The translations under genes were made by a program, and so were the position numbers. From Pseudorhizobium flavum (GTDB taxonomy: Bacteria > Pseudomonadota > Alphaproteobacteria > Rhizobiales > Rhizobiaceae): 64,000 nucleotides of DNA. Location: assembly GCF_902502825.2 (NCBI RefSeq), contig NZ_LR723670.1, positions 1,116,001 through 1,180,000 on the forward strand, in the 5' to 3' direction. Numbering within the stretch: the stretch's first letter is position 1; each line of letters opens with the position of its first letter. Shown here piece by piece: positions 52,122-60,997 of this stretch. The notes beneath the pieces are model-generated. The model searched no databases. It worked only from the letters and a program-made list of their open reading frames with translations, and was not told where the DNA came from.

Positions 52122-55100
52122 AGCTGGAGGTTGTGGTCCTCTAGCCGGTGTGTGATTCCCCTCGACGCGGTCATTGCGCCAAACGCAGCAACCAGCTTAC
52201 CGTACTCCTCCTCCATCGCGAATGCGTTCCTAAACTCTGCAAACGCCCAGCGGCCATAGGTCTTCAGGTTATTTACCCCCGGAACCCAGAGGTTTGTCAT
52301 CGTCTCCGCCTTGATCTGCTCGTCCAAGCCCCGGAACCCCTTCACCTCCACGATCAGGTTCAGGGGATCATCTGACCCGCGCCCGTCGTCGACCTGAATG
52401 ATGAAGTCGGGGATATAGCGGCGGGGCAGGCTGCCGGATCGATACGGCACCTCAAACCCGAGAGCCTGGTTCTTCACATAGGAGATCGTGGCGGGATGAG
52501 ATTCCACCACGCGCGCAAACTCCGCCTCCCAGTCGCTGTCGCAGACCACGTAGTTCACGTGGCTTAGCCTGGTTTCCCAGAGCGTCTGCTTCGTGGTGAT
52601 GAAGGAGACGTGGTCGGTGTAGCCGTGCGGATTGTATGGGTCGAGCATGGCCTTAACGACACTGCCACCCTCTTCGCCGGCACTGCGAACGATTGCCTGG
52701 TAGATGAGTTCGGAAGCCTTCTCCGCCAGCTCCGCATAGGTCAGCATTCCGGCCTTGGTGCCACCGGTGAGCTTCAGGAACTCGTTGACCCAGCGGCGCG
52801 TGATCGGCTGGATTTGGTTGTAGAGCATATAAGGGGGGTCTTCGCCGCCCTCCCTGAAGTAGCGCTCGATCAGGAACTTGGTCAGCCGGATCGCTACTTC
52901 AGATGTCCGCATCTCATCCAGCGCGTCGGGCGAGATGTCGATGCCTTCTCCCACGAGCCCCTCGAGGCGGACGGTGCAGGGTCCCACCAGTTCCGGCGTC
53001 AGCGTTAGAACGGAGTCTGGCCCGAAAGACGCAGAGAACCGATCCGACGGCAGTTCCGTCCGGTATCCTGCAACGCGGGGAAACTGGATCGAAAGGTGGT
53101 CGCGTCCCTTGAGTGCGAAGACCCTTGTCGTAGGCTTCGGCGGCTGGCGGACAACTTCCTGAGGCTCCGTCGCGAAGTCGAAGGGGATACCCAGGATGTC
53201 CGCGTATTCCGTGTTGAAGAGCCCGCGGTCGTTCAACTCATAAGACTGACGACGCAAACCGCGACCGATCACCTGCTCGCAGAGGAGCTGGGTGCCGAAG
53301 GCGCGGACGCCGAGGATGTGAGTGACGGTGTTCGCGTCCCAGCCTTCGGTCAACATGGACACGGAAACGACGCAGCGAACCTGCTCGCCCAGGCGACCCT
53401 TCTGGCCAACCGTGTTCATCACCTCGCGCAGGAGCTCAGCTTCGCTGACCTTCTCGGCCTCGGCCGCACCGTCCCGCTCCGCCTTTTCCCTTTTGAACTG
53501 CTCGATCTCGGCCTTCGCCGCATCACGAAAGTTGTTATCCAACGCTTCACCGGATTCAAGCTGCTGCGAGTCGATCAGCAGTGTGTTCATCCGAGGCAGT
53601 CGATTGCCGTTGCGGTCGTCGTAGTTACGGAAAAGCTCGAGATGACCGAAGTGCTTAGTCTGCCTCTCGCCCTCAACCTCTCGCTCCCATCCTGAAATCC
53701 ACTCGTAGACGAGCTTGGAGCTTGCTGTGTTGTTGCACACGACGATGAAGACCGGCGGAACGCCAATTCCGACCTTCTGCCAGGCTTCGAACTCCTTCTC
53801 GTAGTGGGAGTACAAGGAATAAAGAGCGGTCTGTAATTCTGCTGGCAGGCTGTGTGGGTCGAGGTCCCCGGACTTTCCGGCACCCTTCTTCGGCATCTTC
53901 TTACCGATGTGATCCCAGAGATTCCGGTAAACCGGAGTCGCGGCATTGACCGCGTTGTCGGAAACCGGAACGCGCGGCAACTTGACGATGCCACACTCGA
54001 TCGCATCGACAAGCGAGAAGTCAGAGACGACCCAAGGGAAAAGAGTGCCTTCTTCGTAGCCCGAGCCGCGCAGAAAGAAGGGCGTCGCGGAAAGATCGTA
54101 GACTGCTCGAACTCCCACCTTTCGTTTAAGTGCTTCGATTCCCGAAATCCAGAGACGAGCAGCCTCGTTGTTCTGCTTAGCCTCTTCCTTCTCCTCTCCC
54201 TTCAGCTCGTCCTCCTCATGGGTGTCCGGGCGCTCTCGATAACAGTGGTGAGCTTCATCGTTGATGACGACCACGTTCTTCATCTGCAGGAGATCACCGC
54301 AGGCGCGCTGCAGCATCTGGCCTTCCGTCTCCAGCTCCTCGATCTGTTCGCCCTTCCAGCCCTTCATCAGACGAAGACCGACGGCGTTCAGCTCGTGCGC
54401 TTTGCGTCGTTGGAAGACATGGTAGTTGACAATTTCGATCTTGGCCTTGTTAAGGTCGGCCATCATGTCCTGTGGTACGAGCTCCCGGGAACGGTAATAG
54501 CTGTTGCCGTCGGAGGGCTTCAAAACGCGCAGCCGGTCCTTGATGGTGATACCCGGGGCGACGATCAGGAAGCCGCGGGAAAAGAGGTTGGAGTTTGGCT
54601 GGCGGGCGGCGTTGATTGACTGCCAGGCGATCAGCATTGCCATGACCGTTGTCTTGCCGGCACCCGTGGCCAGCTTCAACGCGAGACGGAAGATTTCGGG
54701 GTTGGCATCGCGATTGGCTTCTTCGAGATGTCGGAATATGTGGGCGTATTGCTTGTTCTTACGCGCCACCTCGGAGAGCCAGATAGCGGTCTCTACTGCC
54801 TCTACCTGACAATAGAAGGGGCGGGGACCTGAGAAGCTGTCGCTGCGCCAATGCTGTAGAAGCCGCTGCGTGACCGGCGTAACTCCCCAGTCGTTGGGAT
54901 TGGGTATCGAGCGCCACGAGGCGATGTGGCCTCGAATTTCGTTAATGATCGGGGTGGGATTGTAGCGGCTGTCACCATCTCGCGTTTGATCAAGATCGAG
55001 GGTGGCCTGAACCCTCCCGCCGACTTTGCTTTTCCGGCTTTTCGGAACCGGTGCCACGTACTTCGACCGACGTCGTCCTTCTATGGGCGGGTGGTTGAGA

Positions 55101-55189
55101 GGCTCGCCGCTTTCCGAAAGGGCATGGTGCCGAGTGGGAACCTCATAGGGAGAGTTGAGAATCGGCTCCGCATAAAATGGTTTTGTCAT
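52103..55189 (-). CDS. type III-like restriction helicase-nuclease (Res)
   Basis: 1,028 aa. SF2 helicase: Walker A LATGAGKT (173-180), VVINDEAHHCYRERPDTHEE (DEAH box), the SVSMLTEGWDANTVTHILGVRAFGTQLLCEQVIGRGLRR motifs V-VI. Near the C-terminus YIPDFIIQVDDGRGSDDPLNLIVEVKGFRG gives a PD-x(n)-ExK nuclease site. This matches restriction subunits of type III-related systems that translocate from a target site and cut. The ATG at 55189 sits behind GGGGCAG; a longer frame to 55,261 has no start signal. First gene of the seven-gene minus-strand operon; the palindrome at 55,278-55,296 lies 90 bases upstream. Confidence 0.9.
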   Translation of the reverse strand: MTKPFYAEPILNSPYEVPTRHHALSESGEPLNHPPIEGRRRSKYVAPVPKSRKSKVGGRVQATLDLDQTRDGDSRYNPTPIINEIRGHIASWRSIPNPNDWGVTPVTQRLLQHWRSDSFSGPRPFYCQVEAVETAIWLSEVARKNKQYAHIFRHLEEANRDANPEIFRLALKLATGAGKTTVMAMLIAWQSINAARQPNSNLFSRGFLIVAPGITIKDRLRVLKPSDGNSYYRSRELVPQDMMADLNKAKIEIVNYHVFQRRKAHELNAVGLRLMKGWKGEQIEELETEGQMLQRACGDLLQMKNVVVINDEAHHCYRERPDTHEEDELKGEEKEEAKQNNEAARLWISGIEALKRKVGVRAVYDLSATPFFLRGSGYEEGTLFPWVVSDFSLVDAIECGIVKLPRVPVSDNAVNAATPVYRNLWDHIGKKMPKKGAGKSGDLDPHSLPAELQTALYSLYSHYEKEFEAWQKVGIGVPPVFIVVCNNTASSKLVYEWISGWEREVEGERQTKHFGHLELFRNYDDRNGNRLPRMNTLLIDSQQLESGEALDNNFRDAAKAEIEQFKREKAERDGAAEAEKVSEAELLREVMNTVGQKGRLGEQVRCVVSVSMLTEGWDANTVTHILGVRAFGTQLLCEQVIGRGLRRQSYELNDRGLFNTEYADILGIPFDFATEPQEVVRQPPKPTTRVFALKGRDHLSIQFPRVAGYRTELPSDRFSASFGPDSVLTLTPELVGPCTVRLEGLVGEGIDISPDALDEMRTSEVAIRLTKFLIERYFREGGEDPPYMLYNQIQPITRRWVNEFLKLTGGTKAGMLTYAELAEKASELIYQAIVRSAGEEGGSVVKAMLDPYNPHGYTDHVSFITTKQTLWETRLSHVNYVVCDSDWEAEFARVVESHPATISYVKNQALGFEVPYRSGSLPRRYIPDFIIQVDDGRGSDDPLNLIVEVKGFRGLDEQIKAETMTNLWVPGVNNLKTYGRWAFAEFRNAFAMEEEYGKLVAAFGAMTASRGITHRLEDHNLQLWRQSR

Positions 55190-55277
55190 CTGCCCCACAC
55201 CCCCAGAATCAGCCCGAATATTCAACCGAGGCACGAGCGAAGCGCAACTCCCGATTATCACTGGTGATGTATAGCCG

Positions 55278-55296
55278 CCCGGAAATAATTTCCGGG
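55278..55296. promoter_or_regulatory. GGAAATAATTTCC palindrome 3 (restriction operon)
   Basis: CCCGGAAATAATTTCCGGG, a perfect 19-bp palindrome and the longest of the four copies. It lies in the 292-bp intergenic region between the divergent Res operon and the 105-aa membrane-protein gene, where it can control both. Confidence 0.7.
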
Positions 55297-55481
55297 TAGG
55301 TCGAGCCGGGCAGTGAGCCCTTCAGAAATTCACCGCGGTGTCGTCACCAAGGCAACGCTGCGATTTCATGTCCGGCGGTCCAGGCGCAGTTCCCTCGACA
55401 GAAACTGGTCAAAAACCATTTCTAGTACCTTCGCTTGAAGTGTGCCATCCAGTTCGCCATGCTGCTGCTGGAGGCGCGAGC

Positions 55482-55799
55482 ATGGATGAGGGTTCTATAG
55501 TGTCCATCCAGACCATCACAGAAGCTGTTGATCCCCAGTGGGAGATCGGTCTACTGATGGCCTTCGCTGTTGGCTTCATCGTCTATCGACTTCTCACCCA
55601 TATCGTGGAGAGGCCCCGAGTCAGTCAGCCGCATACATCTGCAATAGATCGTCACTTCCGGAACGTCTTCGCGATCATGGATGAGCCTCGTCGCCAATCC
55701 CTCGTCAGCTATTACATGCAGAAGTACGAGTGTGGCCGAGAACAAGCGATGCGGCATGCGATCGACGATCGTGAACGCGATCAGCGTCGCTATTCCTGA
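55482..55799 (+). CDS. unrecognised 105-aa single-helix membrane protein
   Basis: ATG 55482 behind GGAGGCGCGAGC. One membrane helix WEIGLLMAFAVGFIVYRLLTHIV near the N-terminus, then a charged cytoplasmic part (HFRNVFAIMDEPRRQSLVSYYMQKYECGREQAMRHAIDDRERDQRRYS) that should form a helical hairpin. No known family. Divergent from the restriction operon and sharing its palindrome. Confidence 0.65.
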   Translation: MDEGSIVSIQTITEAVDPQWEIGLLMAFAVGFIVYRLLTHIVERPRVSQPHTSAIDRHFRNVFAIMDEPRRQSLVSYYMQKYECGREQAMRHAIDDRERDQRRYS

Positions 55800-56083
55800 T
55801 CTCCGTCGAGTTCCCGCAGCGTCTGCGACCGGTTCCGAAACAATTCCTCAGGAAAAATCCTTGTGTAGCCGAGGGTCGATAGCCCCGCGGGGGTAAGCTT
55901 GCCTTCCTCGTCGATTGCTCCATCCGAATGCGTAGTGGCTTCCCGCTCTGCATTGCGTGTCGAGCTTTGCCACCGTAGGCAACTCTCAAGGGCCCGCTTG
56001 CTTAGATGACAGTGTGTGTGTGATCGCCACGCCTGATGGAGCCCCTCGGGCCAATTTTGTTCCATCGGGTACGATGACCGCAA
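55790..56083 (-). CDS. possible 97-aa protein downstream of the zinc-ribbon gene
   Basis: Starts at TTG 56083 (behind AGTAAGGGA) or ATG 56065; C-terminal part EEGKLTPAGLSTLGYTRIFPEELFRNRSQTLRELDGDQE looks like folded protein. It begins 12 bases after the stop of the 393-aa gene on the same strand, so it could be the second gene of that operon. Its end overlaps the convergent 105-aa gene by ten bases. Unrecognised and tentative. Confidence 0.4.
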   Translation of the reverse strand: MRSSYPMEQNWPEGLHQAWRSHTHCHLSKRALESCLRWQSSTRNAEREATTHSDGAIDEEGKLTPAGLSTLGYTRIFPEELFRNRSQTLRELDGDQE

Positions 56084-56094
56084 TCCCTTACTCT

Positions 56095-57276
56095 TTAGAG
56101 CTTCGTATCCGGCGAATTCCGCCTTACCTTTCCCAAGTGGGAAAGCCGCACGGCCATCTCGTCGAGGGAAAGAGGCGACGGATCGCTCTTATCTTGGTTT
56201 GACGGCCGACGAGCCCGCTTTTTCAAAGCACCGGCTTCGATGTCAATGACTTTTGGCCTCGGTGCTTCGTTGAACATCAGTGCCAGTAGAAGATAAACCA
56301 ACCGCGGCGTCCACTTGGCTCCATCGGCGGTTCTGAACCCTTCTGAAGTCAGGCGCACCGCCACATGCTTCGGCTTTCGCGTGCCTTCCCGCGCGTATGA
56401 TTTTATTGCCGGTTCTAGCTTTGAAAAAAGCTTGGCAAAGGGGACATGTTTGTTGTCGAAATGTTTCATCTCGGCTTCAGTCATGTCAGAGCCGGGTGTT
56501 GAGCTGGGGGCTCTCTTCCGTCCCTTTGTCGAGCGGATCAAATTGCCCTGCTTTGGACCATTTGTCCTCTTCGAGGAAACCCGGGGTGATGGAGCCGGTT
56601 CTTTGGCTGGTAGTGGCTCTGTCCTCACCCATGTGCCTGCCGTGAACTCGACGGACTGTAAGGTATCTCGATCGATGAGGGAAATCCGGTCGCCTTTTAC
56701 ACTGAGTAGGTCTCCAACGCTAAACACGGGTAGTTCGGAGTAGCAGGTGAACCCGAAAGCCTCATTCGTCGACGAGTCGACGAATTCACATTCAACCCGA
56801 TTCTCTTTTCCCCTGCGATCGACGGCCTGCACGACGACGAGCGTCCAGTCTTTGTGACTTCGGTTGCCGAATATGTGGTGTCGCAACATGCCGACTGTGT
56901 TGGCGGCGGCAAGTAGTTCTTTGGTTTCGCCCCTGTCACGCAAAGACGGATTCGCTGAATATACGATGGCTGTCCGACGCGCTCGTACTGAGCGGTCCGT
57001 ACACCAATGCTTTGGCCATGGCGGCCCTAAATGATCGAAAAAAACGCGACTACCGGCAGAATTAGCATAGAAGAAAACCGGATCACCGCACTCAGGACAC
57101 TTGGCGTTGGGATTCACGAAGCAACCTGAGAAGGAGTTGGCCGCCCGCTGCTTTAGGAGCAGTTTGGCGTCGCGTACGCGGAAATCCTGGCGGTAATCGG
57201 TCGATATCCGCTTCGCACGGCCATAGTTCACGCACCAGCCACACGTGCAATTGCTGTAGTGGTTATGACCCGTCAA
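56095..57276 (-). CDS. unrecognised 393-aa zinc-ribbon protein
   Basis: Two cysteine clusters at the N-terminus: C10-x-C12-x2-C15 (SNCTCGWCVNYG) and C60-x2-C63 ... H90-x-C92 (CPECGDPVFFYANSAGSRVFFDHLGPPWPKHWC), implying one or two zinc sites. The VFFDHLGPPWPKH stretch is a conserved-looking motif I have seen in uncharacterised bacterial proteins but cannot name. A central segment is beta-rich (LVVVQAVDRRGKENRVECEFVDS...), followed by a basic linker and a helical C-terminus (VAVRLTSEGFRTADGAKWTPRLVYLLLALM) that resembles the recombinase-like 'new codons, new helix' DNA-binding end of resolvases. Possibly nucleic-acid binding. ATG 57276 opens the frame. Confidence 0.65.
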   Translation of the reverse strand: MTGHNHYSNCTCGWCVNYGRAKRISTDYRQDFRVRDAKLLLKQRAANSFSGCFVNPNAKCPECGDPVFFYANSAGSRVFFDHLGPPWPKHWCTDRSVRARRTAIVYSANPSLRDRGETKELLAAANTVGMLRHHIFGNRSHKDWTLVVVQAVDRRGKENRVECEFVDSSTNEAFGFTCYSELPVFSVGDLLSVKGDRISLIDRDTLQSVEFTAGTWVRTEPLPAKEPAPSPRVSSKRTNGPKQGNLIRSTKGRKRAPSSTPGSDMTEAEMKHFDNKHVPFAKLFSKLEPAIKSYAREGTRKPKHVAVRLTSEGFRTADGAKWTPRLVYLLLALMFNEAPRPKVIDIEAGALKKRARRPSNQDKSDPSPLSLDEMAVRLSHLGKVRRNSPDTKL

Positions 57277-57766
57277 TCCGCCGCCCCTCAGTGACCAACC
57301 GGGCTAGTTAAAATCACCTAAAACGCGAAGTCTAGTAGTTTAGCCCGTTCCGGTTTTGTGGGTCGCGACCCTCTCTCGGTTGCAACGGATGAGGCAAGAG
57401 CGACGACTGGTCCTGGCCTCCCACGATCGCCAACGTCGTCGTTGCGGGTATGATGCGGCTAGATGCCCCGCCCTGCCTCTGCTGGATGAGCCAGTACGGT
57501 TGAACGTTCGTCGTATCCATTGTGGTAGACCTGTTGTTCACTTCGCTAGGCGCAGTCTCCGTCTAAACCCTCTGAAATCACGCGGTTCGGTAGCCTTGGG
57601 CGGAAATTATTTCCTCGTCGGGAGCGGCAACCAGGACGGGCCTGGGGGAGGGGACATTGGTGATTCAGCGCAGACCTTTGACCGAAGACATTCAGCAAGC
57701 GTTAAACTCGGAAGAGTTACATCCGGGTGAGATCGACAACCTACGGCGGCTGGGGGGCTGCACTGG
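57277..57766. other. 490-bp intergenic region before the cyclase
   Basis: Contains palindrome 4 and, around 57,640-57,760, purine-rich sequence with a GGGGGG ribosome-binding site for the cyclase. A 124-codon Arg-rich frame from 57,356 has no start signal and no recognisable composition; not called. Confidence 0.5.
57602..57614. promoter_or_regulatory. GGAAATTATTTCC palindrome 4 (cyclase)
   Basis: Core palindrome GGAAATTATTTCC, 153 bases before the diguanylate cyclase start, between divergent genes (393-aa protein and cyclase). Flanks (GGC...TCG) are not symmetric. Confidence 0.6.
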
Positions 57767-58957
57767 ATGGAGACGAGCAATCTGATCGTTTACGTGCCGC
57801 CGGTGCTGTTCAGCCTGGTGGCCGGATGCTTCTTCCTGTTGGGGCGTCTGGGGCTGAGCAACACCTGGTACTGGGGCGCAGGTTTTGCGCAGACGGCGCT
57901 CGGTTTCGTGATTTCGACCTTCTCGGTCCAGCCGACCTTCGACGCCTTCGCGTCGGGGCTGATCTTCATGGGGGCGTCCTATTGCTACGGCAGCGGGCTC
58001 CTGTCTCACTTCAGGGTGCCCATGCAGACCACGCAGCGCCTGACCTTCGTCGTGCTGTATACGCTGGTGCTCACTTACCTCGTGTTCGTAGAGAAGAGCC
58101 TGATCTTTCAACTGTTCCTCACGGACATGGCTTTCGCGTTCCTGCTCGGCTGGGCAATCCTCAGGGTTCGGAGACAGGCCTCAAGCGGGATCGACAAGGC
58201 CCTGGTCGTGACGAGCTGCATCGTCGTGCTGGATTCAGTGTCGCGCGCGACCTACTTCACGTTCTTCACGGGATCGAGCAACGACTTCGCCGATTTTGCG
58301 GACTCTGCTTACAACCTCGCAGTTCATCTCACGACCATTACCGTGTGCATGTTCTTCCCGTTCAGCGCGCTTGCGGCCGTCGGACACACGGCCCTCGAGC
58401 GTTACCGGAGGGCGGCGGAGACGGACGAACTGACAGGGCTGCTGAACCGGCGTGGATTTCGCTATGCGATAGAGCGGGGGGACAACGCCACCCGGCATGG
58501 CTCACTGATCATCTGCGACATCGATCACTTCAAAGGCATCAATGATGGCTACGGACACGGCTTCGGCGACGAGGTCATCCGGGGGCTCGGCGAAGACCTC
58601 CTTCAGGTGATCGGCCCCCATGGATGCACGGCGCGCTACGGCGGCGAGGAATTCGTTGCGTTCCTGCCGGGGGTCGATGTGATCACGGCGCGTGACCTGG
58701 CGCAGTCACTGCGGGGCGCTTTCGCGGAGCGGGCGTGGGTGGCGTTTGATGTCAGCGAGCAATTCACGGTCTCCTGCGGCGTCGCTTCGTTGAGGGCTGA
58801 AGACACTCGACTGGAGGCTGCGGTGGAGCGAGCGGACCGGGCACTCTATGCGGCCAAGGCCGCCGGCCGTAATCGCGTGTTCGTCGACACCGCCGACGTG
58901 CAGACACCACTGTATTTGGCTACCGGTCACAGTGCGGGAGAACGACTGGAAGCGTGA
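57767..58957 (+). CDS. membrane-bound diguanylate cyclase (GGDEF)
   Basis: 396 aa. The first 215 residues form six to seven membrane helices (for example VLFSLVAGCFFLLG, AGFAQTALGFVIST, LTFVVLYTLVLTYLVFV, FLTDMAFAFLLGWAIL), a MASE-like sensor. The GGDEF domain follows: DELTGLLNRRGF, DIDHFKGINDGYGHGFGDEVI and the active-site loop RYGGEEFVAFLPG (GGEEF at about 292). The allosteric RxxD site is absent or displaced just before it. It should make cyclic di-GMP, linking the island to motile/sessile decisions of the host. GGGGGGCTGCACTGG precedes the ATG. Confidence 0.92.
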   Translation: METSNLIVYVPPVLFSLVAGCFFLLGRLGLSNTWYWGAGFAQTALGFVISTFSVQPTFDAFASGLIFMGASYCYGSGLLSHFRVPMQTTQRLTFVVLYTLVLTYLVFVEKSLIFQLFLTDMAFAFLLGWAILRVRRQASSGIDKALVVTSCIVVLDSVSRATYFTFFTGSSNDFADFADSAYNLAVHLTTITVCMFFPFSALAAVGHTALERYRRAAETDELTGLLNRRGFRYAIERGDNATRHGSLIICDIDHFKGINDGYGHGFGDEVIRGLGEDLLQVIGPHGCTARYGGEEFVAFLPGVDVITARDLAQSLRGAFAERAWVAFDVSEQFTVSCGVASLRAEDTRLEAAVERADRALYAAKAAGRNRVFVDTADVQTPLYLATGHSAGERLEA

Positions 58958-59451
58958 ACAGCGTTCTCCACGACCTCGCTGCCAATCGTCTCGAGCGGCT
59001 GGAGAAGGCTCCGTTTCCTAGTGGTAGGCGTGCTTGCTGAGATCAGGCTCGGCGGCCACGCAAAAAGTTGATGCCGATCTGCAGGAGGAGTTCGGCAGAG
59101 GCCAGATCGCCCCTCGTGTCGAGGGTAGCCAGTCCGCGGATTGCGGCAGCGAGGTTGAAGTTGTTTGCGGCGACTTTCTGTCGGCCGGCATCGAGAGCTT
59201 CCTCTGCCTTGTATTCGAGCGTATCCGCGACCGTCTCGATCAGGTCGAGGCGCTGTGTTCCTTTGATCGAAACCGCGCCTGCTCGATACAGCCGCGCGTT
59301 ACGGTCCTTGGTCCTGCTTCAACAGTGGGAGCTAATATTGTGTCGCCAAATCGGTCCGTTGACTAAGATCAAATCGTCACCAATCACATCGCGATAATTA
59401 ACATTCGAGCGGCGCTAGGTTAGTCCGCCGCTGAGCTAGAATGGAGAGATC
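58958..59451. other. 494-bp region with a duplicated gene fragment
   Basis: No intact gene. It holds the partial copy of the 91-aa gene (59,046-59,254) followed by AT-rich sequence (59,320-59,440) that probably contains the promoter of the lipoprotein gene. Confidence 0.6.
59046..59254 (-). pseudogene. truncated copy of the 91-aa helical protein gene
   Basis: About 209 bp nearly identical to 61,336-61,543 of the intact gene, in the same orientation. It lacks the first 14 codons and carries an extra base in the AAAAAG run near its end, so it cannot encode the protein. The spacing of about 2.3 kb between the copies encloses the lipoprotein and DUF1513 genes. Confidence 0.85.
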
Positions 59452-59655
59452 ATGTCGGCGTCAAATATGAAGACCGGAACTGCGCGGGTGAGGCTCGGGT
59501 TGCTGGGAGTACTCCTTCTGACGGTACCTTTGGCTAGCTGCGGCGGCGGCGGGGGCGGGGGCAGTATCCCGGAGAAACCAGGACAATACGACGAAGTTTT
59601 CAGCAGCAGTGGCGATAGCGGCGGTGGCGGCGGTGGCGGTGGCGGCAGCCACTGA
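59452..59655 (+). CDS. small Gly-rich lipoprotein
   Basis: 67 aa; ATG behind GGAGAGATC. Signal sequence MSASNMKTGTARVRLGLLGVLLLTVPLASC ends in the lipobox LASC; the mature chain starts with seven Gly after the lipidated Cys and has a second Gly run of nine before the end (SGDSGGGGGGGGGSH). Probably a membrane-anchored flexible peptide of unknown role. It precedes the DUF1513 gene by 52 bases and may be co-transcribed. Confidence 0.7.
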   Translation: MSASNMKTGTARVRLGLLGVLLLTVPLASCGGGGGGGSIPEKPGQYDEVFSSSGDSGGGGGGGGGSH

Positions 59656-59707
59656 CGGTAAGACAGCTTCTGTGTTCGCCTAAATCATCTAAAAATGGGC
59701 TGAAAAA

Positions 59708-60997
59708 GTGAAACGCTCTCTGACACGTCGCGCGCTGATAACGCGCGCGGCGGCAGCCGCAGCCGCTACGTTCACGGCTACGCCGGCCGCAGCGGCAAAA
59801 ATTCGCGATCGTCGCGACGCCGCACTCTATGTTCCCGGCTACTATCCGAATAGCGGCTGGGTAAACGGTCAACCATTGCGAAAACACCGGCGTTTCTCGC
59901 GTCATATCGACGATTGGGACGGTCCGGCACGCATCTTAACGCGCATCGGCCTCGATGGCTCTATCCGTCAGACACTGCTGCCGGTCCACGCCCATGACGT
60001 CGAGATTGCGCCCGACCGGTCCATCGGCGTGTTGTGCGGCTTTGAGGATAGAAATCACGTCGCCTTCGACCCCGTGACGCTGGAGCTTGCGGCCATCGCC
60101 ACCTCCGTCGGCGAGGGTTGGCGCGGCGGCGGCCATGCCGCCTACTTCGGCGACAAGGTTCTGCTCTCCGAACGCGCGCCACGCGCTCCTCTGAACGGCC
60201 CACTGGACCGCCATTTTGGCAAAGTCACGATCCGCGATGCCGCGACGCTGAGAACGCTGGAGACTTATTCCACCTACGGCATCGATCCGCATGAGATACA
60301 GTTGATCGAAGACGGCCGCTATCTGGTCGCGGCCAATTATGGTTCCCTGCCGGATTTAAAATCGCGGGACCTGACCGTGCCTCGTCAAGTGATTGACGCC
60401 TCGATTACAGTGATTGACATGCGTGACGGCAGTCTCGTTGAAAAATACCGCACCGGTGCCAGGGACACGGAGTTGCGGCATGTGGCGAGCGGCAGGCTTG
60501 ACCGCATTTTTGCGATTCAGTCGCGGCTTGGTGACGATGAGGCAGTGCGGACGGTCGAGGGCGATGTTGGGGAAGTCTATCCATTCGACATTACAACGGA
60601 GGCGGGGTCAAACTACCTTCCGGCCGCTACGCTGCGATATGACGCGAAGCGGAAGCGCGCGGCTCCGATGGGCGGTAGGAATGAGACGGCGCTGATGCGT
60701 CATGGTTTGTCAATCATCTACGATGAGCGCAACGATGAGGCGATCGCCACCTATCCCACGACGCACCGAGTCATGGCCTTCGACGGTGCCAGCGGCGCGG
60801 TGACGGCAGTCCTGGATACAAGTAAGATGGGACTACGCTATCCCTGCGGCATAGCTCTTCTGCCAGACGGTGCCCACTACGCTGTCACTGGATACTGGGA
60901 AAACCTCTTTGTTTTCGAACGCCGTACTCACAGATTGGTACGTGAGCTGTGCCAGTATCCAGTATTCTTTGGGCATAGCCATATTTCGGTCGGTTAG
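59708..60997 (+). CDS. DUF1513-family Tat-exported protein
   Basis: 429 aa from a GTG start behind GCTGAAAAA. MKRSLTRRALITRAAAAAAATFTATPAAAA is a twin-arginine signal. The body reads as a beta-propeller: HAHDVEIAPDRSIGVLCGFEDRNHVAFDP, GRGGGHAAYFGDKVLLSE-like and TYSTYGIDPHEIQLIEDGRYLVAANYG repeats, ending in YPCGIALLPDGAHYAVTGYWENLFVFER. DUF1513 proteins commonly accompany iron/imelysin uptake genes; those are not here. Codon third positions are more A/T-rich than the neighbours, hinting at a different origin. Confidence 0.85.
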   Translation: MKRSLTRRALITRAAAAAAATFTATPAAAAKIRDRRDAALYVPGYYPNSGWVNGQPLRKHRRFSRHIDDWDGPARILTRIGLDGSIRQTLLPVHAHDVEIAPDRSIGVLCGFEDRNHVAFDPVTLELAAIATSVGEGWRGGGHAAYFGDKVLLSERAPRAPLNGPLDRHFGKVTIRDAATLRTLETYSTYGIDPHEIQLIEDGRYLVAANYGSLPDLKSRDLTVPRQVIDASITVIDMRDGSLVEKYRTGARDTELRHVASGRLDRIFAIQSRLGDDEAVRTVEGDVGEVYPFDITTEAGSNYLPAATLRYDAKRKRAAPMGGRNETALMRHGLSIIYDERNDEAIATYPTTHRVMAFDGASGAVTAVLDTSKMGLRYPCGIALLPDGAHYAVTGYWENLFVFERRTHRLVRELCQYPVFFGHSHISVG

